Shown here one piece after another: positions 1 through 10,016 of a DNA stretch of 64,000 bases (position 1 is the stretch's first letter; each line of letters begins with the position of its first letter). The DNA lies in NCBI GenBank assembly GCA_043228905.1, contig JBHGNT010000018.1:17360001-17424000 (forward strand), given 5' to 3'. A program made the translations under genes and the position numbers. The notes beneath the pieces were generated by a model. The model saw nothing but the letters and a program-made list of their open reading frames with translations, was not told the origin of the DNA and ran no database searches. Source of the DNA: Azolla caroliniana (lineage: Eukaryota > Polypodiophyta).

Positions 1-2218
1 CCTTGCAGCTGAAGCGAGGCTGAACCAACCGAGTCTTCGTTCGGTTGTTAAAATATCGGAATTCTACGTGGACATTCGTCTTGCAATGAGGGCATAATGG
101 TAATGTAGGAAGACCAATCTTGAAAAAGGCGTCCAAAACCTTGAATTGGGTAGTCGTCATTGGTGCGCTCAGCCTCTTCTTCAACCCGCCTTCGGCATTT
201 ACCAGGATCGCAGCCAACTCTGCCTTCATCGCCTCAATCATGGTCGTACCATTTGTCTGCTGCTGCAGCTCTTCAAGTAGAAAATCATCTTGAGCATTAT
301 TCATGGGAGCTTTTGTAGAACCAGCTGCAGCATTACGATCTAATATAAGTTAGAAGGTTATGGAGTCAATTTACCAATGCACTCCCTATTCACATTGTAG
401 TTATGAGCAGAAGCTACTAATTCACCTGCTGATGTCGCTACTGCCTGAGGATATTCCGGACCCCTTTCCATTATTTCATGGTCTTCATCAAGTAGGAGCA
501 GTAATTGCTGCTCCAGATCCTCTGCATATATATCCGAAAATGATGTGATGGGAGGCTCTGTAGAACCAACTGCAGCATCATGATCTATATAATAGTTAGA
601 AGGTTATTTAGTCATTTGCACATATTGATTGACGTTGTACTTATGCGCAGAAGCTACTAATTAACCTGCTGATGTCCGAGGTAGAGGATATTCATAAGTC
701 CAACCAATTCTTTCATGATCTTCATCATCAAGCCCTACCTCCTCTACATAATTGTCAGCAAATAGTCTCATGGGAGCCTCTGTAGAAGCAGCTGCAGTAC
801 TCAATTTAGAAGGTTATGTACTCAATTTATCGATGCATTATATTGACATTGTAGTTATGAGCAAAGCTATTAATTCACCTGCTGATGTCGCTGGGGAAGG
901 ATATTCAGGAATCCCTTCCATTATTTTTTGGTCTTCCTCAAGAAGGAGTAATAATTGCTCCTCCAGATCCTCTGCATACATATCTGAAATTGATTTGATA
1001 GGAGGCACTGTAGAACAAGCTGCAACTTCATGATTTATATAATAGTTAGAAAATGATTAAGTTATTTGCCCATATTGACTGAGATTGTACTTATGCCCAG
1101 AAACTACAAATTCACCTTCTGATGTCTGAGCTGGAGGATATTCAAAATTCCATTCAATTCTTTCATGATCCTCTACATAATTGTCAGCAAATGGTCTGAT
1201 GGGAGCCTCTATAGAACCAGCTGCAGCTTTACGATCTAATATAAGTTAGAAAGTTATGTACTCAATTTATCGATGCATTATATTGACATTGCAGTTATGA
1301 GCAGAAGCTATTAATTCACCTGCTGATGTCGCTGGGGAAGGATATTCAGGAATCCCTTCGATTATTTCTTGGTCTTCCTCAAGAAGGCGTAATAATTGCT
1401 CCTCCAGATCCTCTGCATACATATCTGAAATTGATTTGATAGGAGGCCCTGTAGAACCAGCTCCAGCTTCATAATCTATATACAAGTTAGAAAATGATTT
1501 AGTCATTTGCCCATATTGATTGGCATTGTACTTATGCGCAGAAGCTGCTAATCCACCTGCTGATGTTCGAACTGGAGGATATTCAAAACTCCATTTGATT
1601 CTTTTATGATCTTCATCAAGATCCCGCTCCTGTCCATAATTGTCGGAAAAGGGTCTCATGGGAGGCGCAGTAGAACCAGCTGCAACGTCATGATATAAGT
1701 TAGAAAATGATTTAGGTATTGGGTCTCTGCATATATTAACAGAATGGGAAAGCAGGGGTTTCCTAATTCACCTGCTGATCTCAGAGCTGGTGGATCTTCA
1801 CGACTGTCTTCAATTATGCAGACAGATGTGACGGGAGATTCTGTGGAACCCGCTGCAGCTGTATCATGCATAAACATTTCAGAAACATGTTTACTATTTT
1901 TATTCGCACACATTTATTGATATTGGAAGCTCCTAATGGACCTGCGGATGTCAGAGCTTGAGGTATCTCTTGATTTTCCTGATGTAGGAGCAGGAATTGC
2001 TCCAGCTCATCTGCATATAAGTCCACATTGTCGTGGGACGTTGATGTGACGGGAAGTTCCAAGGAGTCAGCCCTGATTGATTCATCATCTTCTGTTTGGT
2101 GGAGCAATTGAAGCACCAACTGTTGGAAGTCTTCCACTTCCGTCTCATGTAATAGTAATCCTGCGAATTCATCATTAGGAATGATTTGGGTATCTCTGTC
2201 TACGCCAGCAGGAGCCAT
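1..2218 (-). CDS. Dof-like modular exon-array gene, copy A (cut by window edge)
   Basis: Predicted nine-exon gene on the minus strand, running off the window at base 1. Exons by splice-site reading: 1942-2218, 1772-1852, 1557-1679, 1320-1460, 1116-1220, 879-1019, 666-791, 426-569 and 324 down to 1. Every internal exon is a multiple of three (81, 123, 141, 105, 141, 126, 144 bp) and all junctions are phase 1, so the frame stays open. Exon 1 starts MAPAGVDRD and is rich in Asp, Glu and Leu. The internal exons alternate between an alpha type with a DMYAEDLE-like core and a beta type with a DNYVEE-like core. The last exon carries the first CPHC pair and the third Cys of a Dof-like zinc finger before the edge. 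It is nearly identical to copy B in inverted orientation but has one more alpha-beta pair and keeps the beta exon that B lost. A nuclear DNA-binding role is inference. Confidence 0.6.
426..1852 (-). repeat. Alternating alpha/beta exon array of copy A
   Basis: Seven tandem mini-exons are ordered alpha, beta, alpha, beta, alpha, beta, alpha in the direction of transcription. Introns are roughly 90-160 bp. They usually start GTGAATTAG-like, carry a TTCTAACTTAT branch-like sequence and end GCTGCAG. Exon and intron repeat together, so the duplicated unit is genomic DNA of about 460 bp per alpha-beta pair. Confidence 0.7.
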
Positions 2219-2770
2219 CCTATTAGAACGATCGACAATTGATCAGATACGATTCTGCAGGTAATGTCCTACCATACTAACTAGTATACGATTCTGCTGG
2301 TAATTTTGTCATTTCCATATATTAAGAATGTGGGTTCCTCCTTACTCTGCAAGGCAACTGCTGTTCAGGCCGTCTCGATGAATGGGTGGCGATGGTGTTC
2401 AAAGGCTCTCTTCTTTCTCTTTCTGTCTGTGTTCGAAATGCTTTGTCTCTACTGTTCTTCTGTCGGAAAAAGGGCAGAAGACAGTTTTGCGTTTTGTGTA
2501 CGCAATCGTGGGTCGTTGGATCCTGACGTCCATCCGACGGCCCACGGCTCATGCCGTCCTTTTATTTTTCAACGGCTGGGATGCCCTCGGTTTCTTTCTC
2601 TTCATTTTTCTCTTTCTTTCCGTAGAATACTCTTTCTTTCTAGTTTTTTTCTTCTGGTTAAAGAGTATTATCCTCTTTCTGGTAATACTGGTATTCTCTC
2701 TCGCAATTTTTCTATGTTTTGACTCGCGATGATCGCAATGGCAGTGGTCACTTCACAATCGCAATAAAAA
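2219..2770 (-). promoter_or_regulatory. Upstream flank and predicted 5'UTR intron of copy A
   Basis: This stretch is shared, in matching orientation to the gene, with the flanks of copy C (23455-24016) and copy B (54371-54856). A leader intron is predicted at 2220-2345, with a GTAAGG donor and an AG acceptor one base before the start codon. Further upstream is a CpG-containing block with GACGTC and CCACGATTGCG-like sequence. Conservation across copies suggests promoter and leader, but no TATA box is obvious. Confidence 0.4.
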
Positions 2771-4205
2771 GAAGAAGCAAATTGCAGGAGCAAATTCCAA
2801 CCTCTCATGATGTGAAGAATGCATATGTGCACTGTTAGAATATCAAGAATAAGAAGTTATTATAAATAAGAAATATATCCTAAATAAAGAAAATAAAAAA
2901 TTAAGTAATGTAACCACCTATTAAGGTGACTTAATGTAATTAGAAAAGTAGCACATACAATAGCTTTGCCTTGTGTATGTTGGACTGTTTAACCTCAGGA
3001 ACCTTGCCTATTCCTTTAGCCTCGAGCCTATCCATGTTAAGACTCAGACACATGCCACTTTACCATATACTGTGGGAGGGCTATGGTTTGAGCATTCTAT
3101 GGTATTGAATATAATCGTTGTGTTTTTTTTAATTATTGGTTAATTACATTAAGTTCGTGATTAATAGAGATCCTGCTAACAGCTTAATTTAAGGGACACT
3201 AAATACTGGAGGTGATACATAAGATGGTACCTCAAGGAAATCATCTTCTGTGGCAACATTAATATAGGTTCAAAAATATGCTTATCCTTCGGCATTTGCT
3301 TCCTCACAACAAACGCGGTAATATGCCTCTATTTGGATGAATCAAAGGGATGCTTGTGGCATGAACATCATGGAACAAAATCAGGGAAGATTTCTCCCAT
3401 ATGAATTCTCACAGACTTCCAAAAATAAGGAAAAAAAGATATTCCTTAACCTAGGCCCATTTGTTTGGATCAAAGTTATGTCTAGTCTAGATAGATAAAG
3501 AGGAACAAATCAAATGGATCCTTCACACACTAATTTTCCCTGATTTGCAATGAACAGCAAAACGAGAATCATTTATATGTCTCCATGTGGATGCATCTGA
3601 AGAATGAATCACCATAAACAGAATGCATGACACTAAGAAACAAGCAAAAGAGATACTTCCCAAACAAAATTTTCCTAGTTTTTCATATGGGAAAAAAATT
3701 GGAGTTCCACAATAGGAATCAAAAGGGATGAATGATCCCAAATGTCAATGGAGAGCATGGCACGAACATTGACAAAAGATCAAAGAGATATTTCTCGAAC
3801 ATCTTTTCTCAATCTCCAATGAAAACAAGACCTCCATTAAATGCACGATCCAAATCTCAACAAAAGAGGATGGGATGACGATTCAGAACAAAAAATCCAA
3901 ATAGACTTTATACCAAAGCATTTACCCGATTTCCAATGAAAGCAAAAAAACAAACTCTTTCAAATGTATCTGATTGGATGAAGGATAAATGAAGATGACG
4001 TTTTCTGGGAAACTCACCTGAATGTTAAGCTCTAAATCGAAGATATTTCCCAAACTAAAAGTTTTAGATTGTTTACTTCTAGCAAAACATGATTAAACAG
4101 TAATGAAAATTAGGACAAGTGGCCGCCTCATTCTCTAACTTTCCCCGTTTATTTCTTTTCTTCAAATCTCTCTACACTTTCTCCAACTTTTTACTCTTAA
4201 CTTAC

Positions 4206-4264
4206 AGATTTTGATCCAAACCAAGGAAAGCGATGCTGTAAGAAGGTGAGTACATCCAAGGAAC
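4206..4264 (-). pseudogene. Isolated HDA2-like (class IV histone deacetylase) exon
   Basis: A 59-bp exon-like island is flanked by a TTTCCAG-type acceptor and a GTAAGTT donor. It translates to a peptide containing YSPSYSIAFLGLD, which resembles the conserved N-terminal block of class IV histone deacetylases (HDAC11 and plant HDA2). No catalytic-domain exons are visible nearby, so this is a gene fragment, not an enzyme gene. Similar islands lie at 14523-14581, 42026-42084 and 51695-51753. Confidence 0.5.
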
Positions 4265-4831
4265 CTGGAAAGAGAGAGGAACAAAAACAACAGTGGTTCA
4301 ATGAGAAAGAAAAGAAAGATCAAGACTTTAGGGTTTTGTTGGGGTTTCTCTTGCATTGTGTGTTTAGACCCCTAATTAGCTAACAAAAAAGCATATTATT
4401 ACATTGAATTCATCAATCGGTGACACATCATACTCATGCCACCTGAAATAGTGCATACCATATCAATGATCATACACATGCCTCGTGATATAAAGCTTTA
4501 TAAACGCAAAAACTGAGCTCTTGGCCCTTCATTGTACCATCAAAGTGTAAACCATCCCCTACATGCTGCAATGAACCATAAATCACTACGATTAACCTAC
4601 AGCATTGGGTTTGATATGAGCAAAAGCATTACATAGATTTGATTTCTGTGTATTCTTGGGCTTTGTAGATGGGATGTGATCGTGGCTTCCTTCTCAATAG
4701 AGGCCATCATCTCTGCCTTGGCAATGCTTTGTTTTGGGGGAATAATACTAGCATTTAGATTGAAGACGTTCTCTGCATAAGTGAAGTCGGGAAGGCAAGC
4801 TTGGTAAATCATGAATGAGGCAATAGCCCTA

Positions 4832-4835
<4 letters not shown>

Positions 4836-4881
<46 letters not shown>
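4836..4881. repeat. (TG)n microsatellite
   Basis: About 22 uninterrupted TG dinucleotides are followed by a degenerate GAGTGTGAG tail. Confidence 0.95.
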
Positions 4882-4883
<2 letters not shown>

Positions 4884-5062
4884 TGTGAGTTTGTGTCTGT
4901 GAGATGGAGATGATGAGCTTCTTCTTCTTCTTCCTGCGCAGGCATGTAAATTATTTGAATCATTTGAATTATGTTTTGTTTGTGTAAATTATTAATGAGT
5001 TGATGGGATTACATGCGATGCACGGGACATGGTGGTCATTTATGCCCAAATGTCTCGAATTT

Positions 5063-5064
5063 TA

Positions 5065-5119
<55 letters not shown>

Positions 5120-5184
5120 GTGTACGTGTACGTGTACGTGTACGTGTACGTGTACGTGTACGTGTACGTGTACGTGTACGTGTA

Positions 5185-5227
<43 letters not shown>

Positions 5228-5286
5228 GTGGATGTGTATGTGTATGTGTATGTGGATGTGTATGTGTATGTGTATGTGTATGTGTG
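5063..5286. repeat. Hexanucleotide array TATGTG/TACGTG
   Basis: About 37 tandem hexamers occur in blocks: ten TATGTG (5063-5122), ten TACGTG (5123-5182), then TATGTG again with two GATGTG variants. Apart from the variants the tract alternates pyrimidine and purine. The long Tyr-Val, Cys-Met and His-Ile reading frames across it are artefacts of the repeat. Confidence 0.97.
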
Positions 5287-5944
5287 TGCGTATAATCATT
5301 CTCATTGGAGGTGCTCGTAGAAGAGTTGCTCCTTCAGCTTGGCATCCAAGTTTAGTGAAAATAATGGATATGGTTTTGGAAATATATGTTTAGCATTTTC
5401 CTAAGATGTTCTTTGTTTGGTGAAGCCCAAGTATGTGAAAGGAATATGCAGCTATGCCAAAGGTCGTAGCACAAAACACTCTTGAAAAGGAGAATTGATT
5501 CAATGAAATATCATCATGATGCCATATCTAGAATGAGATGTTGATTAGTGTTAGGTTGTTTGGAAAGATTCCTCGATTGTTGCTCTTGTGTGTAGTCCAT
5601 ATACCCAAGGTGCTCGCGTGATGATTACAAGAGCAAGAGATCACTATAATACAAGACTATCATGATTGGGAACTACTTATACCCCCAAGTACTTGCATGA
5701 CTCCTAGTTATGGAGTACGACATTTGGCATTGAGTTGATGCAACATGTTCTCGAACGATATAGCTCCACGAAACATTTGTGAGTATGTTGCCATTATGAT
5801 CACATGACATGTAGAATAAATTTGTACCAAGGAGAATGGTTTGCATTTTATACTCGACACAATGCAACCTATATTCCAAGCCCTTCAAGCCGAAACTTGA
5901 AGAGTGTAAAATACAAAAACAATTGCTTGCACCAATATTATTTG
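5287..5944. other. Gene-free repeat remnants
   Basis: No credible gene is visible. The part at 5320-5460 resembles 34779-34950, and 5690-5820 resembles 58411-58545, so this is shared low-copy repeat sequence of unknown type. Confidence 0.5.
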
Positions 5945-6231
5945 AGTGAATAAATTACAATCTCATAATCATGTTTATCAATAAGGTCATTTGGCTGTGA
6001 TTTTGAAGAGTGATTTCAACGCAATGGATTAAAGATATCGGAGACCTGAATTGAGTGGAAACAAATTCAACATCATGTGGGAAGCATTTAAGGTTTACCA
6101 TAACGTATATTGTGTGGTTAGTGCATATATGGAGCCAACATCTACCATTGATGGATGTTGACATATTGACCCTTTGAGCCCTTATTGAGGAGGGCAAAGC
6201 ACATCCGGAGGGACCTGTCTCCCAACAACAT

Positions 6232-6690
6232 AATCGCAGCTCATGCAACAATTAGATGCCCTCAACATCCTTATAAATATGCAATGGGGAATCTATCATT
6301 GCATGACTATGGTATCAGAAACAGAGCGGTCTCATGGTGGTCACATTATGTGGGTAGCACAATTGAAGTAAAACAAGGATACCGTTTGTTACCTACTCTC
6401 TTTGGTCTTTATATAGATGAGGTGTCACATTACATAGAGAGATTGAGCAATCCAAGAGCATGGCTAGCATATATATCCATACAAATATTACTATATGTTG
6501 ATGATATTGTGTCGATGGATAGATTGATAGCATGTATATCCATACAAATATCTATTGGGGATATTATGTTGTTGACACCCCCGAAAAGACTACAAAGGTA
6601 TCGAAATGCCTTAAAAGTATTTTGTATGGATAAAGATATCTAAATAAAACTAAAGTGATGGTATTTAATGCAACACAAGCATGAGGAACA
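6232..6690 (+). pseudogene. LINE reverse transcriptase fragment
   Basis: The translation contains IEVKQGYRLLPTLFGLYIDE and LLYVDDIV, which match the LINE motifs GVKQGCPLSPTLFGIYIDE and LLYADDIV in the better preserved LINE at 17706-20341. It continues into an LQRYRNALKVFC segment matching that element's LQRHLNALDDFC. The Cys of the KQGC motif has become Tyr, a partial internal repeat interrupts the palm, and no endonuclease or 3' tail is present. It is a dead fragment. Confidence 0.75.
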
Positions 6691-6711
6691 AGATCAACCC
6701 CATAATTCTTC

Positions 6712-8743
6712 TTGGGAGAGGAAAAGGTAGCATACGCACAATCCTCCAAGCACCAAGGATTCCTTCTTGGAAGAGGAAAAGGTGGATCTCCGGACCTGAG
6801 TTTTGACGATGAGGTCAGCGAGGCTGAAATGCCTCCGGATGACAATGAAATCAAGACCCTCGATGAGAGTCCGATTTCATTTAGGCTAAGTGGACCGAAC
6901 GAGCGACTGGGTTGGTTTGACCAGTCCAAAGAAGAGCGGGCGAGTAGTGGAGACTCAGTCGTGCATTCCCCGCGCAGGAAGCCAAGGAGACGGTTTACGC
7001 GAAAGGAAAAAGGGAAGAAGAAGATGCCGGAGTATGGCACGGATAAGGGCAAGTCGGAATGACGCAAATCCGACTTCGAGAAGAGAGATGACGGACCTTC
7101 GAGAGCGAAGTCCGCGTCAGCCAAGAAAGCCTCAACATCGGCTAATGAGCAATTACGCCGATCTACCCGCCAGAAGAACCTTGTTGTGCGGTTCGGATAC
7201 AACAAGTACATGGCGCATCACTATGCATACATGACACGTGTAGCGGAAGCGGCGAAGGACACAAATTGGCATGCCGCAATGGAGGAAGAGATGCGCACAT
7301 TGGCGGAGAATGAAACCTAGGACCTAGTTGACGCACCGAAGGGTGTGAAGCCGATCGGATGTAGGTGGGTGTACAAGGTCAAGTACAACACTAACGGCTC
7401 GATCAACTGATACAAGGCCCGGTTAGTAGCGAAAGGCTACGCGCAGCAATACGGCATCGACTACGATGAGATGTTTGCGCCAGTCACAAAGATGACGACC
7501 GTCCGTGTTTTGCTTGAGGTAGCTACGGCGAAGGGGTGGCACTTACATCAGATGGATGTCAAGAATGCGTTCCTGTAAGGCGAGCTTGAGGAACAGGTGT
7601 ACATGGTACAGCCCCCCGGATTTCACTTCGGAATGAACACCTCGGCGGTCTACCGGTTGAAGAAGTCCCTTTATGAACTAAAGCAAGCCCCGCGTGCTTG
7701 GAACACGAAAATCACTCAGCGATTGCGTCGGATGGGATTTGCAACCTCCAAATCGAACTCTTCCCTGTTCATTCGGCAAGGTCGACTCGGGCCGGTTAGT
7801 ATTTTACTCTATGTTGATGACTTGGTCATCACCGTCACCGACCTAGGTGAAATTGACCGTGTAAAGCTCCAACTCGCAGCATCGTTGGACATGAAGGACC
7901 TGGGGGACCTTCATTACTTCCTCGGGATCGAAGTGATCCGTACCCCCAAAGGCATACTGATCAGCCAATGGCATTACGTGTTGGGTATGCTCTTCAAGTT
8001 CGGGATGGCAGTTTGTAAGTCCGTCTCGACTCCTCTGGATAGAACCGTCAAGCTTCGCCTCGACTTTGGAAAGGTTTGCGACCCAACGAGGTTCCGACAG
8101 ATTGTCGGAAGCCTCATCTACTTGACTATCACTCGACCAGACCTCAGTTAGCCGGTCGGTGTGATTAGTCAGTTCATGGTGCGGAAAACTGAGGAGCCCC
8201 TTCAATGCGCACAACGCGTACTCCGGTACGTCAGTGGCACTAAGGACAGGGGCCTACTATATCGGACCGATATTGCCGTGCAGTTAGTCAGTTACACCAA
8301 TGTTGATTGGGCCGGAAACGCCGACGATTGCCGATCCACATCCGGATTCGCGTTCTCTCTTGGGAGTGTTGCGATCGCGTGGAGTAGGAAGAAGCAACCG
8401 ACAGTTGCATTGTTGAGCACCGAGGCCGAGTATAGAGGAGCCGATGTCGCAACATGCGAAGCCATCTGGCTGAAACGGCTACTTAAGGATTTGCGGATGG
8501 AGGTGTCCGATCCGACAACGATCTATTGCGATAACCTCAGTAGCATCCAATTAGCGAAGAACCCTTACCTTCCACACCCAGACTAAGCACATTGAGGTGC
8601 ACTACCACTTTGTCCACAAGCATGGCCTCTCCGGTGAAGTCGAACTTCAGTATGTTCCAACAGCTTGGCAGACCGCCGACATTTTCACCAAGCCTCTTGG
8701 TCTTGACAAGTTGTGGCAATTCTCAGGTGCACTTGGGTTGTGA
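6712..8743 (+). pseudogene. Decayed Copia pol (RT and RNase H), segmental copy 1
   Basis: The frame reads from a linker with SPISFRLSGP and RRSTRQKN through Copia reverse transcriptase (RLKKSLYELKQAPRAW, LLYVDDLVIT) to RNase H (DVDWAGN-like, ADIFTKPL). In-frame stops occur near 7060, 7318, 7408, 7576 and 8149, and a one-base insertion near 8570 shifts RNase H out of frame. Most stops are also present in the second copy. Gag, protease and integrase are absent upstream. The region is more GC-rich than its surroundings. Confidence 0.85.
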
Positions 8744-9243
8744 CACCTTGATGTGCTGAACTTGAGGGGTAGAGAATTCCCGGAAGACCACAGAAGGGAG
8801 CAGGAAAGGAGCAGAAGAGACCATGACGCCGAGTTGGATGACGAATTCGATTTCGGGTCGGTTGAAGAAGCCGAGGGCGTATTCGCGAAAGAGTTCAAAA
8901 GCGGACGTGAGGGCAGCAGTCGAATGAAAGAGCCGAAGCCAACCAAGCATGGGGGAGATGAAGCTAACTCGAATGAGAGCGAAGACCGATCAGAGGAAGC
9001 CGATTCGGTTCGGAGACGCCGAATCAACCGAGGGCCAAGCGTAAGAAAGGGCAACCGAAGAGGCGCCAACACCGCGACAACAAGGGAGCTGAGAAGTGCT
9101 GCACGAGAATACAAGCCGATTGGAAGGGTCGAGGCACGCGGAATCAAACAGGTCGAGGAGCACGAGCGAGGCATGAATCTAGAAGAAACTGGAGCGGTGA
9201 TTCGGAAGAACCAGAAGAGCCTCAAGTTGAGCTTAAGGGGGAG
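8744..9243 (+). other. Charged internal 3' region of the decayed Copia
   Basis: An open frame from 8753 encodes a highly charged stretch rich in Arg, Glu, Asp and Lys. It lies between the RNase H stop and the LTR. Segmental copy 2 has the same segment but is about 135 bp shorter at its end. It may be an extra 3' frame of this Copia lineage or untranslated sequence; no domain is recognised. Confidence 0.4.
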
Positions 9244-9633
9244 CGTTGCGATACAAGCTCAACATTGGCCAGATCGGCTGTGCAAGCCAAGAACCGGATC
9301 GGTTGGGACCGATCGGTTAGGCCAAACCGGGTGCACAAACTGGTGCGCAACAAGAAGTCATAGCGATGCGTAGGAATATATTTTGGGAGTTAGTGTGAAG
9401 CTCATTTATGAGCATTGAAGTACGTGTCAATACTTCTGTTAGTCCATATGGACTTATATAAAAGTGCTCACTGAGCACATTCTATGTACAGATTGAGTAT
9501 TATTTTTTGAACAAATTGTGTGTATTCTCTCTCTCTCTTTCTCCCGCGTACTCTGTGTGTGTCCAAGCTCTCCATTAAACCAGTGTTTTCCTACGTTCTG
9601 CTTCTATTGCTTCCGCATGTTGTTCTTTTCACA
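9244..9633 (+). repeat. 3' LTR of the decayed Copia, copy 1
   Basis: A 390-bp LTR follows a purine tract (AAGGGGGAG). It starts CGTTGCGATAC, a mutated TG end, and finishes TTCTTTTCACA. A TATATAAAAG box lies near 9455. The partner at 61786-62175 has the same length and an intact TG start. No 5' LTR is visible in either copy. Confidence 0.75.
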
Positions 9634-9779
9634 AAATTAAACAAGGGAAAGACAACTTAGTAGAGATCAAGATCAAGAACTGAACAATACACCGAGAGAG
9701 AGAGAGAGACTCAAAGAAGTAGACAATGTCACTGTATTATTCCTAAAGTTACTACAAAATGACAACACTCACATCATCA

Positions 9780-10016
9780 TCATGACGTGAGGAATGTGTT
9801 TCTTTTGTTTGATGGAATTGGAACATAGTATGTGTTTCCTTTGTTCCATTTGAATTGGTGTGTAGGGTGGGATTGAGTTTGTAGGGTGCCATTGGAGGCC
9901 AATTGCAATGGGCCAAGGACAAGGGGTGCCAACAAAATGTGGAAGGTGCTCAACTGTTCCCCTAGATGAAGGAAAGGGTTGATGTGTCCGTCTAATGGTA
10001 AAAGGAAAAGCAACAC
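9780..10016 (-). pseudogene. UGT-like N-terminal fragment
   Basis: The minus-strand frame encodes LLFLLPLDGHINPFLHLGEQL, which resembles the N-terminus of plant family 1 UDP-glycosyltransferases (HVLVFPxPxQGHINPMLxL). After about 25 residues similarity ends and no sugar-donor PSPG box follows. Closely related fragments are at 39241-39529 and 40877-41164. It is probably a captured gene fragment within a repeat. Confidence 0.45.

Larger units (their letters stand above)
2940..5000 (-). repeat. Imperfect inverted repeat partner of about 50600-52440
   Basis: Read on the minus strand, this segment matches the plus strand near 50600-52440 in order. Shared landmarks are a peptide-coding patch near 2950-3060, the GATGATTTCCTTGAGG patch near 3230, an HDA2-like exon at 4206-4264 and the AAGAAGAAG run near 4920. 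It is adjacent to copy A just as the partner lies upstream of copy B, so the inversion covers more than the gene. Confidence 0.65.

Noticed and set aside
2306-2732. Plus-strand frames of 116-138 residues upstream of copy A
   Set aside because: They are antisense to the conserved flank of copy A, rich in Phe/Leu from CT-rich DNA, and are not preserved in the flank of copy C.
5000-5393. Long frames of alternating Tyr-Val, Cys-Met, Cys-Val or His-Ile residues
   Set aside because: All six frames stay open across the hexamer array because it contains no stop; they are repeat artefacts.
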